Source: Alopecurus myosuroides
Lineage: Eukaryota > Streptophyta > Magnoliopsida > Poales > Poaceae
Assembly: GCA_028641055.1 (NCBI GenBank)
Contig: CM054062.1
Coordinates: forward strand, 23,258,536 to 23,322,535
DNA length: 64,000 bases
Reading direction: 5' to 3'
The notes beneath the pieces are model-generated. The model did no database searches. It saw nothing but the letters and a program-made list of their open reading frames with translations, and was not told the origin of the DNA. Positions 1 through 11,100 of the stretch are shown piece after piece (within the stretch, counting starts at the first letter, position 1; each line of letters begins with the position of its first letter). The translations under genes and the position numbers were made by a program.

Positions 1-219
1 TTTTTATTTGATTCAAACTCAAACTATTGGAAACATTTTTGAGTTGTTTAGTTTGCACTTTTAATTGGACATTTTGGACATGTTTGAAAGTTTAAACTGG
101 TTTGGATTTTTGAGTGGTTTTGAGAACAAGATGCAATGCATATGATGCATGTGATGCAAAGCAAAAAGAAAAAAAAACAACCCACTTTCTATCTTAGGGG
201 GAACACCCCAGGTGTTACA
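1..219 (-). repeat. 5' end of an LTR, unidentified retrotransposon (partial)
   Basis: Read on the minus strand, the segment starts TGTAACACCTGGGGTGTTCC at 219 and runs out of the window. TG as the terminal dinucleotide, the AT-rich body and the abrupt change at 219/220 fit the start of an LTR lying 3' of the internal region at 220-691. It differs from the chromovirus LTRs elsewhere in the window, which begin TGTAACATCCCAAGTATG. Only about 220 bp are visible, so the family cannot be named. Confidence 0.5.
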
Positions 220-691
220 GACGACGCCACTAACAAGGGATTGCGCCCCCGCAATCCACCTGCTAACCCGGGAGGGGAAAGAAGTTCGACTATCGAGTCT
301 TCATGCTTCCAGCTGATCTCCTCGACACCACTAACAAGAGATTCTTGCTCGGAGTGACGACGATGTTCTTCCACCAGGAATCTTCCGATGATCGAACCTA
401 TTAGGTTAAAGGCTCAGAAAACGTCCACCCACGTAGGATCCTAAAACTTTGAAAGATAGATAAGGGAAGAGACTCCAAAACAAATAAGGTAGGAGGAGAA
501 ATAGAATAGAGATAAGGAGAAAACAAGAATCCTATTGAGATGTTTCCAAAACAGTTTTTGCACAAATAGTTTTTGACACTCTAGAAACACGACCGTTAGC
601 GTGGTTATCCTACAGGCTTTGCGGACCCGTTGCTTCGATAACCATTCGTATAGAAACAATATCGGGAATCGGAAACCTGCAACCTCGATGC
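220..691 (-). mobile_element. 3' internal end of the same unidentified LTR retrotransposon
   Basis: This stretch lies directly upstream (minus strand) of the LTR start at 219 and has no homology to the chromovirus that follows. A short open frame (189-374, minus) could be the tail of a polyprotein, but I recognise no domain in it. The right edge is the junction at 681-702, where an 11-bp sequence (AACCTCGATGC) occurs twice in tandem and chromovirus pol begins. The assignment rests mainly on position. Confidence 0.35.
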
Positions 692-3630
692 AACCTCGAT
701 GCAAAACCTCTACCTTCGCTTGAAAATGTTCCGGTGGTTTGTGAATTCCCTGACGTCTTTCCAGAAGAGTTGCCAGGGATGCCTCCGGACAGAGCTGTTC
801 AGTTCGTGATCGAACTTGAGCCAGGTTCTGCTCCAATCTCTAAGCATCCGTACAAGATAGGAACTCCCGAGCTGAAGTTGTTGAAGGAACAAATTGATAT
901 GTACATGGAAAAAGGTTACATTCAACCTAGTTCCTCGGCTTGGGGTTGCCCAACTCTGTTCGTTGCGAAGAAGGATCACACAAAGAGACTCGTTGTTGAC
1001 TATCGTCCTCTTAACGAGAAAACCATCAAAAACAAGTATCCAATTCCTCGTATCGATGATCTTTTCGATCAACTTGCTGGAGCCTCAATATTCTCTAAGT
1101 TGGACTTGAGAATGGGTTACCATCAAATAAAGATCAGAAAAGAGGATATTCCAAAGACAGCCTTCACCACTCGCTACGGACTATATGAATTCACCGTCAT
1201 GTCCTTTGGTCTCACCAATGCACCGGCGACCTTCTCTCGACTCATGAATTCTGGTTTCCATGAATACCTCGACAAGTTCGTTGTGGTATATCTTGATGAC
1301 ATTCTTGTCTACCCAAAATCCGAGGAAGAGCATGAAGAACATCTTCGTCTCACTCTCATGAAACTTTGCGAGCATCGTCTATATGCCAAGTTCTCCAAAT
1401 GTGAGTTCTGGATTTCAGAAGTTGCTTACCTTGGTCATGTCATCTCTGCCAAGGGCATAGCCATTGGTCCAGAAAAGGTTAAAAAGCAATTGTTGATTGG
1501 AAACCTCCAAAGACGGTGAAGCAAGTAAGAAGTTTTCTTGGATTGGCTAGCTATTGTCGTCGTTTCGTCCAAAACTTTTCCAAGATTGCAAAACCTCTCA
1601 CTGATCTCACAAAGAAGGACAAGAAGTTCGTTTGGTCTCCACAGTGTGATGAAAGTTTCAATCTCCTGAAGACTAAACTCACTTCTACACCAGTTCTGGT
1701 TGGCCCAGATCCTTCCAAACTTTTCCAGATATTCTGTGATGCTTCTCTCCAAGGTCTAGGTGCAGTCCTTATGCAAGAACGTCAAGTTGTGGCTTATGCT
1801 TCACGTCAGTTGAACGCACATGAGCTCAATTATCCCACTCATGACCTTGAACTTGCAGCAGTTGTGTTTGCCCTCAAGAAATGGAGACAATACTTGTTGG
1901 GTAATCGCACTGAAATCTTTTCCGATCATAAGAGTCTGAAATACATCTTCACTCAACCAGATCTAAACCTCAGGCAAAGGAGATGGATTGAAAAGATCAA
2001 AGACTTTGATCTTACCATTTCTTACACTCCAGGCAAGGCTAATGTTATGGCCGATGCTCTCAGTCGCAAGTCGTATTGCAATAATCTCATGATCATGGAA
2101 AGCCAACCTCCTCTTCATGAAGAATTCCAGAAGCTGAACCTTGGTCTTGTTCCTCAAGGCTATCTTGCAAACTTGACAGCCAGTCCAACTCTCGAGGACA
2201 AGATTCGTTCTGAACAACTTCGTGATGCTGAAATCAAGAAGATGGTAGAACACATCAAAGAAGGCAAGGAGAAATTTAAGTCCTTCTCAATTGATGACAA
2301 GGGAATTGTGTTCTTCGAAGGACGCATTGCAGTTCCTCAAGTTCAAAGTCTCAAAGATGTCATTCTCAAGGAGGCTCATGAAACTCCTCTCTCCATACAC
2401 CCTGGAAGTACAAAGATGTACCAGGATCTCAAGGCACTGTATTGGTGTCCTGGCATGAAACGTGAAATTGCTCAATACGTTTCTGAATGTGACGTTTGTC
2501 AACGTGTTAAGGCAGTTCATCAGAAAACAGCCGGTCTCCTCCAACCTCTGAAAATCCCTGAGTGGAAGTGGGACATGATTGAAATGGATTTCGTCACTGG
2601 TTTCCCAAAGTCCAAGAGGGGCAACGATGCAATCTTCGTTGTCATTGATCGTCTCACTAAGATAGCTCACTTCTTTGCTGCCAAAGAAACAATCTCAGCT
2701 AGCCAGTTAGCAGAGCTCTACACAACAAAGATTGTTCCTCTTCATGGTGTTCCATTGGAAATAAGCTCAGACCGTGGAAGCATATTTACTTCTCATTTCT
2801 GGAAAAGCTTTCAAGAAGCATTGGGCACCAAACTTCTGTTCAGCACAGTCTACCATCCTCAGTCTCAAGGACAAGTCGAAAGAGTCAATCAGATTCTCGA
2901 GGATATGCTCAGAGCATGTGGTATCTCCTTTGGCATGAAATGGGAGGAATGTCTACCATATGCTGAATTCTCCTACAACAACAGCTTCCAGGCAAGCCTA
3001 GGCATGGCACCATTTGAGGCTCTCTATGGCCGCAGATGCAGGAGTCCAATCAATTGGTCTGGAGCTGGTGAAAGTTCACTCTTAGGCCCTGACATTGTTA
3101 AGGAAGCCGAAGAGAAAGTTCGCATCATTCGTGACAACCTCAAGATTGCTCAGTCTCGTCAGAAAAGCTACTATGACAGCAAACACAGGGATATGATCTA
3201 TGCACCTGGTGACAAAGCATATCTCAGTGTAACTCCCCTCAGAGGCACTCATCGTTTTGGTGTGAAAGGAAAACTTGCACCAAGATACATTGGTCCTTTC
3301 AACATTCTCTCAAGGCGTGCGGAAAATGCCTATCGTCTTGAACTTCCAGAAAAACTATCCAAGGTGCACGATGTGTTTCACGTGTCACAGCTCAAGAGGT
3401 GTTTCAAAGATCCAGATCGTGCAGTTGATCATGATTCAATTGAACTGCAAGAATATCTCTCTTATGAGGAGCACCCTGTTCGAATTCTCGATGAGACCGA
3501 GCGCAAAACACGCAACAAGAGCACCAAGTTCTTGAAAGTGCAGTGGTCTCATCATTCCGATAAAGAGGCAACGTGGGAGACCGAAGAGGATCTTCGCAAG
3601 AATTATCCGGACCTTTTCTCTTCTCAGTAG
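692..3630 (+). pseudogene. pol: pol remnant: RT, RNase H, integrase, chromodomain
   Basis: This is the C-terminal two thirds of a chromovirus polyprotein, which copies element RNA into DNA and inserts it. The RT carries YLDD ([11 protein letters not shown]). RNase H ([13 protein letters not shown]), the integrase HHCC zinc module (CDVCQ), the D,D35E residues (in MDFVTG, SDRGS and GQVERVNQ), a GPF module and a C-terminal chromodomain ending NYPDLF follow in order. Reading moves from frame 2 (to 1519) to frame 1 (from 1516) because of a one-base insertion near 1481, in an A-run just after the RT domain. With gag and protease missing, the copy cannot be autonomous. The frame is open from the junction at 692, so the truncation falls inside the coding region. 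Confidence 0.88.
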
Positions 3631-3665
3631 GAATCTCGGGGCGCGATTCCTTCAGGGGGGCGTTT
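3630..3665 (+). promoter_or_regulatory. hairpin plus polypurine tract before the 3' LTR
   Basis: Just after the pol stop codon, GGAATC (3630-3635) and GATTCC (3645-3650) can pair, with an inner CG/CG pair around a GGG loop. A G-run (about 3654-3660) then leads to the LTR start at 3666. The G-run is the polypurine tract that primes plus-strand synthesis in LTR elements. The same hairpin-tract arrangement follows every pol end of this family here (19710-19746, 44629-44666, and 27322-27359 on the minus strand). Confidence 0.65.
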
Positions 3666-5010
3666 TGTAACATCCCAAGTATGAAAAACCACCCCTAGAA
3701 TGTTTTGCTTCTTCTTTATTTATGTTTTGCATCATGACATCATCATTGCATTTGTTTTGGCATTTGTTTTCCATTTGTTTTCATCTGTTTTCCTTTGTTT
3801 TCCCATTTGAAATTCAAACAATATTCAAATGTTTTGTTTCATACTTGTTCTGTTACAATTTCCAAATAGAAATATTCAAATAAAAACAGCCATTTGTTTC
3901 CATCAAAATAGAAAGCTCAAACTATTAACTTGTTCTTTTTAATAATTCACTTAATTCAAATTTCATTCAAATTCAATTAAATTTCCAAACAGCAACCATT
4001 TTGAAGTTTATGAAAATTACAAAACAAATTAATCATTTGTTATCCTTACACTTGAAACTAAAAACTTTTAAGTTGTTCTTTTCATTTAATCCATTAATAC
4101 CAAAAATTCAATCAAATTCAAACAAATTACAAATAGCAACATAGTTTCAAATTTTTGGAAAAACAAAAGTTTGTATTATGGTGCTGTTACAAAAACTAAC
4201 CTCTACAAATTTTTCCTAAATTTTCTAAACCCTAAAACCCTTCCTTTTATCCTTTTTCCTTTTCAGCAAAAAAAAGAGAAACAGAAAAATAACAAAACAA
4301 AAAAAAATAGCAGAGAGGGGCAGACAGGCCAGTGGGCAGCAGGCCCAGCCCACCAAACCGGCCTGCTACCCCCTCCTTTTCTCCTACCTTCGTACGGCAG
4401 CGCATCCGCGCTGCCCACGTCGGCAGCGGCGGATGGGACGGCCGGGAGACCTCCTCCTCCACCTTATAATCCCTACCCGCGGCCTCCACCCCTAGCCCTA
4501 GTTCCCCTTCACTTTCCCTCGCGCCGTCGTCGCCATTTCTCCTCCCTCTGCACCTCTCCCCCATCTCTGCACCTCCACCTCTGAACCGAGCGCCACAGCC
4601 ACCTAGCAACGGTGATCGCCGCCTCCATGGGCCACCACCGTGCAGGTTAGCAGAGGGGATCAGACCCCCGTACCCCCCTCTTCCACCTCGACTACTCTGC
4701 GGTGACGGAGACCCTCTGCAACGCCGCCGCCATCCTCTTCCCCTCGCCGGCGTCCACCTCCTCCCCGAGCCTCTGCTTCACCTACAAACGGCGGTGAGCT
4801 CCACCTCTTTTCCTCCCTCTTCCTCTCTGCACTTGCGCATGCACCACCACGCAGCACCACACGCACACGCGCGCAACCACGACGAGCAACAGCAGCAGCG
4901 CTGCAGCTGCCGCCGGCGGCCGCCACCCTCTGTCGAACTGAACCTGCAAAATTCAGTTAGCAGCCCTAACTGAAGGTCAAACCCCCCAAGCCCCCTTACC
5001 TGACAAGATC

Positions 5011-5080
5011 CCGCAGCCACCACAGTGGCAACAGAACCGCGCGCTCGCCCGCGAGGGCCAGGGTTCGACTCCCCCGCGGC
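5011..5080 (+). other. tRNA-like module (A-box and B-box) in the LTR
   Basis: ACAGTGGCAAC (5022-5032) resembles a tRNA A-box/D-arm, and GGTTCGACTCC (5062-5072) matches the B-box consensus inside a T-arm-like GGG/CCC stem. The spacing is close to that of a tRNA. Equivalent modules sit at the same LTR position in elements 2 and 3. No full cloverleaf can be drawn, so this is a tRNA-derived or tRNA-like promoter module and not a functional tRNA. Confidence 0.5.
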
Positions 5081-6316
5081 GCGATTAAACGCCCACCTTT
5101 TTGCCTTTGCCACGCTGGCTGGCAGGCCCACCAGCCAGTGGCAATGAAGGCCACGTAGGCCTCTACCCGCGGCCACGCAGCGCACAGCTGGGCCCTGGCC
5201 CACGGCCAGTGACCCAGGGTGGCTCTGGGCGCGTAAGAAAAACCCCCAGGGGCCTCTCTGTGATATTTCTTTCGCACCTACGCCCCTGTACCAAATCCAA
5301 ATGTTTTAAAATTACAGAATAGCCCAAAATTTTCAAAATTGAATAACTTTTGCATGACAATTCCAAATAAAGTAAATAAAATATGTAATCTGCACCAAAT
5401 TTAATTCTCTATCTGATTAAATCATTTGTTTTCTGTTTTGAACATTTCAAATGTATTCAAATTTCAAATTCGAACAAATCATTTCAAATTTGGTTAATTT
5501 CATAACTAATTCAATATTATTTCAAATGTCACATATAAAATATGTTTTCCATGCTAAATTGAACCACCTTTTCAAATATAAACGTTGTTTCATGTTTTGA
5601 ATAATTAAAATTGGTTAAATAATTTAAACCTTGTTTAAATCATTTAAAATTGCTAAATTCATAACTTGCTCAAATTAAATTATTTTTGAACTTATAAAAA
5701 TATGTTTTCAAACCAGAAAAGTTTAAAATTTTCAAATATGAATTTGGTTTAATGTTTTGAACAAATAAAAATTCAAATAATTTCATACTTGAATTAAATT
5801 CATTTAAATCTTGTTTAAACTTGTTTAATTCATAAGTAATTTATTCTAAATCCTTTTTCAACAAGTGAAACATGTATTCCACCTAAAATTTTGTGTACTT
5901 TCCAAATATGAACTTTGTTATCTATTTTGAACAATTAAAATTGGTGAAAACAACAAATGCTTGTGTAACACCTTTAAGAAACCAAAATTTCATAACTTAA
6001 TAAATAAAATTCCAAACTTGGTAAACTTCATTTCAATTTGATTCTATTGTTGTTTTCTTTTTGTTTCCTCATCCATGCATCATGCTAATCCACTTTCACC
6101 TGTTGGTTAGTTGAAGAACAATTATTTCAACCTAAATTCATGGGCTTTCCATATGCAACCCAAATTGCATAGGGGTCCATTTAATTAAGTTACCATGTCA
6201 ACTAGCTTATTTTGATGCATCAATTAAATTGTCATGCATCATCCCATGATTGTGCATTATGCCATGTTATTGATTGTTTGTCTCTCTGCGTTGTTTGTTT
6301 GCTTCTTCTCGAATAG

Positions 6317-7667
6317 ACGACGACGCTGAGACAGACGAGGGTTACGACGCTACTTCTGAGGAGTTAGCCCAGTACCAGGCTACTGAGTTTGCAGGCAAGT
6401 ACTCACTCACATGAACCATTGTGTTCCTATCAACACTGGATACCGATACTTTCCGTTGTCTATCCTCCTAGCCTTATGAATCGTTGCTTGTGTTCGATCC
6501 TATCACATGTTATCCTGTATACCTGATATAGCCTCACCTCCACACCTATAACCCTGTTGTTTGTTGCCTGTGTCTTACTAGCATGCTTAGGGTTGGTTAT
6601 GCTCGAGTCTGTTGTCCGTTACTTTCTGTTACCATATTTTATTATGTTCTGGGGGCTCGATGTTAAACAACAACCTGTTAATGTTTGAGGTAATGCTAAT
6701 TTGATGATAAGGCACCGGCAGGAGGCCCGGCGTGGTTTTGAGGCCTGCTAGTGTCGACCCTAATTAGGAAAAGGGTCTTGTCTACTGATCCAAGATGAGC
6801 GCACTATCCGCATGTGGGAAGCGTGTATGGGCGCCCCCCTCAATTTGATTCGATTTCAAATCGCCACACTTAGTTCGGGCTTTCCATTTGATGCACGCAT
6901 ATGCAGGTACGAACCCGAGGCCAGGGTGGAACTTTTGTAGTCGGCATTTAGGGCGGCGTGGTCTTAGAGTGCAATGAGGGTCCCCCTTTTCTTCGTGGGG
7001 GCTTGATTAGCCGCGCACGCACAGCACGTGGTTCTTTGGGCTTGATGCGAAGAAGAGTTGAGTTGTGTTGAGTGCCCCGCTTGGTGGAAGGCATTCCATC
7101 TGGCGGGTTATTCTTACGTGTACGGCCAAATTGGTGCATCCCTGTAGGGTTAAATCTTCTCAAGAAGCCGTGTTTTCCGCGGTTATGGTTGACTTGGTGA
7201 AAGTACTGGCTAACAAGTACTCAGAACAACTTACACCTAACTAATGATAACTTGACTAGTAATAGTCTTATTGACACAATAACTTGAACCATCATTAATC
7301 CAACTGTGTGAGTTATCCTCGGATTGCTTCTTTGGATAAGGGGCGAGATCCAGGATGGGTTTGTTTGAGGTTAATAGTAGTTGGTTACGATACGCTATCT
7401 TATCCCCCTCTTTTAGCCGGAAGTTGTAGCGTGTTTCTGTAGTTGGTTAGAGCAGCCTGCTGCCGCACTTTTTGTATCACCTATTCTTCCGTTGAACCCA
7501 AATCATCTGTACTTGGTGTTGCCGGGTACATTTTGGTATCTTGTGAGTATTGCTTGCCAGTACTTGTCTGTACTGACCCCTTTGGGGCTGTGGTTTCCGC
7601 AGACTACGTTTCCGAGGATCCCCATGGTGGCTACTACGCGGAGTATGACGAGGCTGCTGACAAGTAG
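6317..7667 (+). CDS. putative split acidic ORF in the LTR (exons 6317-6394 and 7603-7667)
   Basis: Two short open segments flanked by splice-like signals lie within the LTR. The first (78 nt) follows an AG at 6315-6316 and ends CAG before GCAAGT, the strong form of a GC donor. The second (65 nt) follows TTTCCGCAG and ends in TAG at 7665-7667. Both junctions are in the same codon phase: one base is left over and completed by AC. The joined frame is acidic, with a DDD start, LAQY in the middle and DEAAD before the stop. Elements 2 and 3 have the same two exons, phase and donor, with length changes only in multiples of three. The upstream exon and start codon are unresolved. I recognise no family; translation is inferred. 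Confidence 0.45.
7131..7192 (+). other. palindrome cluster inside the putative LTR intron
   Basis: Several short self-complementary words lie within about 60 bp: CCAAATTGG, CCCTGTAGGG (one mismatch here), CTTCTCAAGAAG (imperfect here) and CCGCGG. In elements 2 and 3 the second and third are perfect (CCCTGCAGGG and CTTCTCGAGAAG). The block is one of the best conserved parts of the LTR. Its role is unknown. Confidence 0.5.
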
Positions 7668-7919
7668 ATAGCGGACCCGGGCAGGATCCGAGACATCGTG
7701 GATGGGCTCCGGCTTTTCGTTTCTGGCCTCTTAGGCCTATTTGGATCTTGTCTGTACTCAGACCCTTTGGATGCTTCCGCTGTGGTGTAATGATGAATTG
7801 TTGGGACATGTGTCTTCTGGATGATTGTATTTGCTATCTCTGCTCTAGTGAGAGCTATTTGCAACTTATTTCAATCTTTTGTGTCTTAGAGATATGTTGT
7901 GATATCACCTGTTCAAATG

Positions 7920-7962
7920 CCGTTGACGTACCATGTGTGTATGTTATGAAGTACGTCAACGG
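7920..7962 (+). other. conserved LTR hairpin
   Basis: CCGTTGACGTAC (7920-7931) and GTACGTCAACGG (7951-7962) form a perfect 12-bp inverted repeat with a 19-nt loop, about 175 bp before the LTR end. In elements 2 and 3 the arms differ but stay paired through a compensatory pair change or G-U wobbles. TGACGT inside the stem is also a bZIP-type core, so a DNA-level role is possible. Confidence 0.55.
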
Positions 7963-8137
7963 AAGTAGTCGGATTTCTATGGGATGGTTTACGCAGACGA
8001 TGGATAGTAGAGAATGGTTGTCACACGTTTACGTGTTGGCCTGCTCACATTGAGATGCGGGTGCCGGTATGCCCCGTAAGCCATTTGCTCTACTGTTTAA
8101 CGGACTGTGAGTATCCTCTAGAAGTCCGGGTGCGACA

Positions 8138-11100
8138 CACAAGCATGGCAAATAAAACTTTAATAATAAATCATAACAATCACCTTGCATCATGAGAAGT
8201 AACACAAATAAAAGATCATGAATAACAATGCATCGAAAGTTATACGTTTGTTTCAACTATAAACAAAGCATGGCAAAGTGATATTTCGCTAGTCCTTAAG
8301 AGTGGGGAAAAACATAAATGCCAGGACACCTTCAAAGTTTATGTGGAAGACTAGAACAAATAATTTGAGAGCAAGCAAATAAAACATCATGAATCAATTA
8401 ATAATGTTTCTGGGAGAAATGCACATTAAACTCAGAATAGAAACTATGCTCTCTCAACTGTGCATAATGTTAGAAGATGGAGACTCAACATAAAAAGTAA
8501 ATGAAAGACCCTTCACAGAGGGAAACATGGATCACTCTTGTGCTAGAGCTTTTTTTTTATTAATTAGAGGTATAAAATGTTTGACACTCCTCCCATCCAT
8601 CTTACATAAACCATGGCTAACCGAATCCTCGGGTTTCTGCCAACAATCAATACCGTGGAGGAGTGTCTATTTTTTAGGGAGGTGTATGCTAACGTCAACG
8701 AATGGTAAATAGAAAATACAGTACGTTACAAGCCAACTATACTTCACAATAGAGGCTCCCATATGAAGGACGCAACTAGTGTAGAAGGTCATCCCTCTTT
8801 CTCTTTTGTTTACACAATTATGCTTTGACTGGTAAATCAGGGGCAAAATAGTGAAGAGAATTTGTTTGTATTAATTTGGGGCTGGGCACCCCGCTGCCAG
8901 CTCTTCTATCAATTGGATAAGCGGATGAAGCCACTAGTCCAGGGTGTGAAATCCAGTCAACAAGTGAGATAAAGATTCTCTATTTACGTCCTCATGAGCA
9001 AAAACAGGAACACAAAACAAGAGTAATTTTGAAAGTTTTAAAGGTAGCACATGAGCAATTTACTTGGAGTGGCAGTTAAATACCACATATAGGTAGGTAT
9101 GGTGGACACATTTGGCATACTTTGGTTTTTGGGAGTTGTATTGCACGAGTAGAGCTCATACTCAATAAAGGTGGAGGCTAGCAAAAGACTGGGAGCGACA
9201 AATCAAGAGAGAAATAATGGCCATAATCATGCATAGCGACATAAACATCATTAATCAAAGCATAAGTGGTACCACAAGTTCAAAAACTAAATGATCATGG
9301 AGGCTATTAGTGAATGGTTCATAGTCATAAACATGGTGTGAGCATGCGCCAAGTCAACCAAATAAAACATTCAAAGGAGAAAACCACAAATTTATGCTTC
9401 AATATGACAAGAACAACTCATGATTCTTTCAATTGCACATTAAACACTCTCAGCTATTTGAATAAGAGATGCAATGAAAACAAGAGCTAAACAAGAATTT
9501 TCGCATCAGCTGGAAGAAAAACTAAGAATAGGAGCATAACGAGTATTCAAACAAAAAATCAGAGCGTGTATCTCTCCCAAACAAGGATTCTAGGTTACAA
9601 TGATATTATTTCAGTAAGGAAAACAAAACGAAAAATAACAGACCCTCCAAGTAAATTTCATATGATGGGACCAAATAAAAAATATAGTTTCACTAGAAGT
9701 GGCCTGATAAATGGTTGATGAAGAAGGGGATGCCCAAGGCATCCCCAAGCTTAGATGCTTGAGTCTTATTAATATTTGCTGGGATGAACCACGGGGGCAT
9801 CCCCAATATTTGACGTTCACTCTTCTTGATCACATATATCACCTCTTCTTTTGACCCTTGAAAACTTCCTTCACACCACACTCAAAGAGTAATTCGCATT
9901 AGAGTGTTAGTGCAACAATCAAAAATCCATGGGTTCTATATGGGCACAAGTTCTATTTATACTTATAAACATTATCTATAGCCACTAATTTTTTTTGAAG
10001 CAAAGAAATCCACTTGATATCGTAAAATAGCAAATGGAAGAAAAATGGCAGAATCTGCCAAAACCAGAACATTCTGTAAAGACAAATTTTTTCGGGCACT
10101 TACTCTACTAAAATAAAAAAACTTAAAGAACTAAAAAGTTTTGGAGTTACCTGAGGAATAAGCACAAGAAGTTTCAGGTCATTTCAAATATACAATTTTT
10201 TACGGTGGACAACAGAAATCTGTTTCCTACGGAGAAATCCCAAAACCAATTTCGTTAGAAACTTTACTTGGCACAACTAATACATGAAAATAAAGATACA
10301 AAGGAGTTGCTACAGAAGTATACAACCCCTTGAATCAAAGAAAACAGAGAAAAGCAAAGCAAAAAATAAAACCATGGGTTATCTCCCAAAAAGTGCTTTT
10401 CTTCAACGCCTTTTAGCTAGGCATGGAAAAAGAAGGGATGCCTTGGGCATCCCCAAGCTTTGATGATTGAATATTCTTGAATAATTAATTGAGGTGCACT
10501 TGGGAGTCTCCAAGATTGAGCTTTTCTCTTCTCATTCATCTCGTATCACCATCTCCATTGGATCTTAAATACTACATTCACATAAAACTTGACAAAAACT
10601 CATTAGTAGTGTTAATACTCATTAAATAAAATCCACTCATGTTCAAGAATTGACAAGTTTCATAATATTTACTCAACATTAGCCACTGTATATACCGAGA
10701 TTTCTTATAAAATTTCCTTTGTCCGTAAAAAAACTAAGGAAACTAAGAACACTAAGTACAATATTGAATAAACAACGAAATTTGTGAAAACTGAACAGCC
10801 CGTAAAGATGGCACTCAATGAGATAGTTACTTAGCTCAAATCAAAAAATTAAACCTAATTAAAGACAGATCATAATCTCAGGTTTATGCACAAAAAAATT
10901 CAAATCAAAATATTATTCCGAGATTTATCACGATTTTTTTACAATGAAGCACAAGAATTCTCTCTAAACAGAATCAGTCAGTAAATATAGAATTATTAGA
11001 CCTATCTACGTACATCAAATCATAAAAAGTTATTCCAATGAAAGAAACATAATAAGCATTACTTTGCACTCAAGAAATTTTAGATCAATATCACGTTCTG

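Larger units (their letters stand above)
692..8137 (+). mobile_element. Ty3/gypsy chromovirus, 5'-truncated ('element 1')
   Basis: The element enters in the linker just before reverse transcriptase, so 5' LTR, pre-gag ORF, gag and protease are missing. It continues through RT, RNase H, integrase and chromodomain to a stop at 3628-3630, then a polypurine tract, then a complete 3' LTR (3666-8137). It belongs to the same family as elements 2 and 3 but to a more diverged subfamily. Because the 5' end is lost, no target duplication can be checked; the 3' flank after the LTR reads CACAAG. Confidence 0.88.
3666..8137 (+). repeat. 3' LTR of element 1 (4472 bp)
   Basis: The LTR starts TGTAACATCCCAAGTATG and ends GTCCGGGTGCGACA (TG...CA). 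An AT-rich U3 of about 600 bp leads to a GC-rich block (4300-4950) with a weak TATAAT at 4465-4470, the likely promoter region. It continues as an AT-rich stretch and then a gene-like 3' third. That third carries the split acidic ORF (6317-6394 and 7603-7667), a palindrome cluster and a hairpin, listed separately. The same order of blocks occurs in the LTRs of elements 2 and 3. Confidence 0.88.

Noticed and set aside
4620..4650. First exon of the split acidic ORF in element 1 (ATGGGCCACC... then a GTTAGC donor, in the right phase)
   Set aside because: It joins in frame in element 1, but elements 2 and 3 have no donor at the matching place, so the start exon stays unassigned.
4171..4926. Overlapping ORFs on both strands of the GC-rich LTR block
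   Set aside because: Proline-, arginine- and serine-rich low-complexity reading frames on both strands of a promoter-like block, not shared in frame between subfamilies.
5300..6100. CRISPR-like or satellite-like pattern of CAAATTC/TTTGAA words
   Set aside because: Irregular spacing and no constant repeat; this is AT-rich LTR sequence, and the same style appears in every LTR of the family.
8527..8720. Possible MITE (T-run, then a compact different-looking segment)
   Set aside because: No terminal inverted repeats or flanking duplication could be found.
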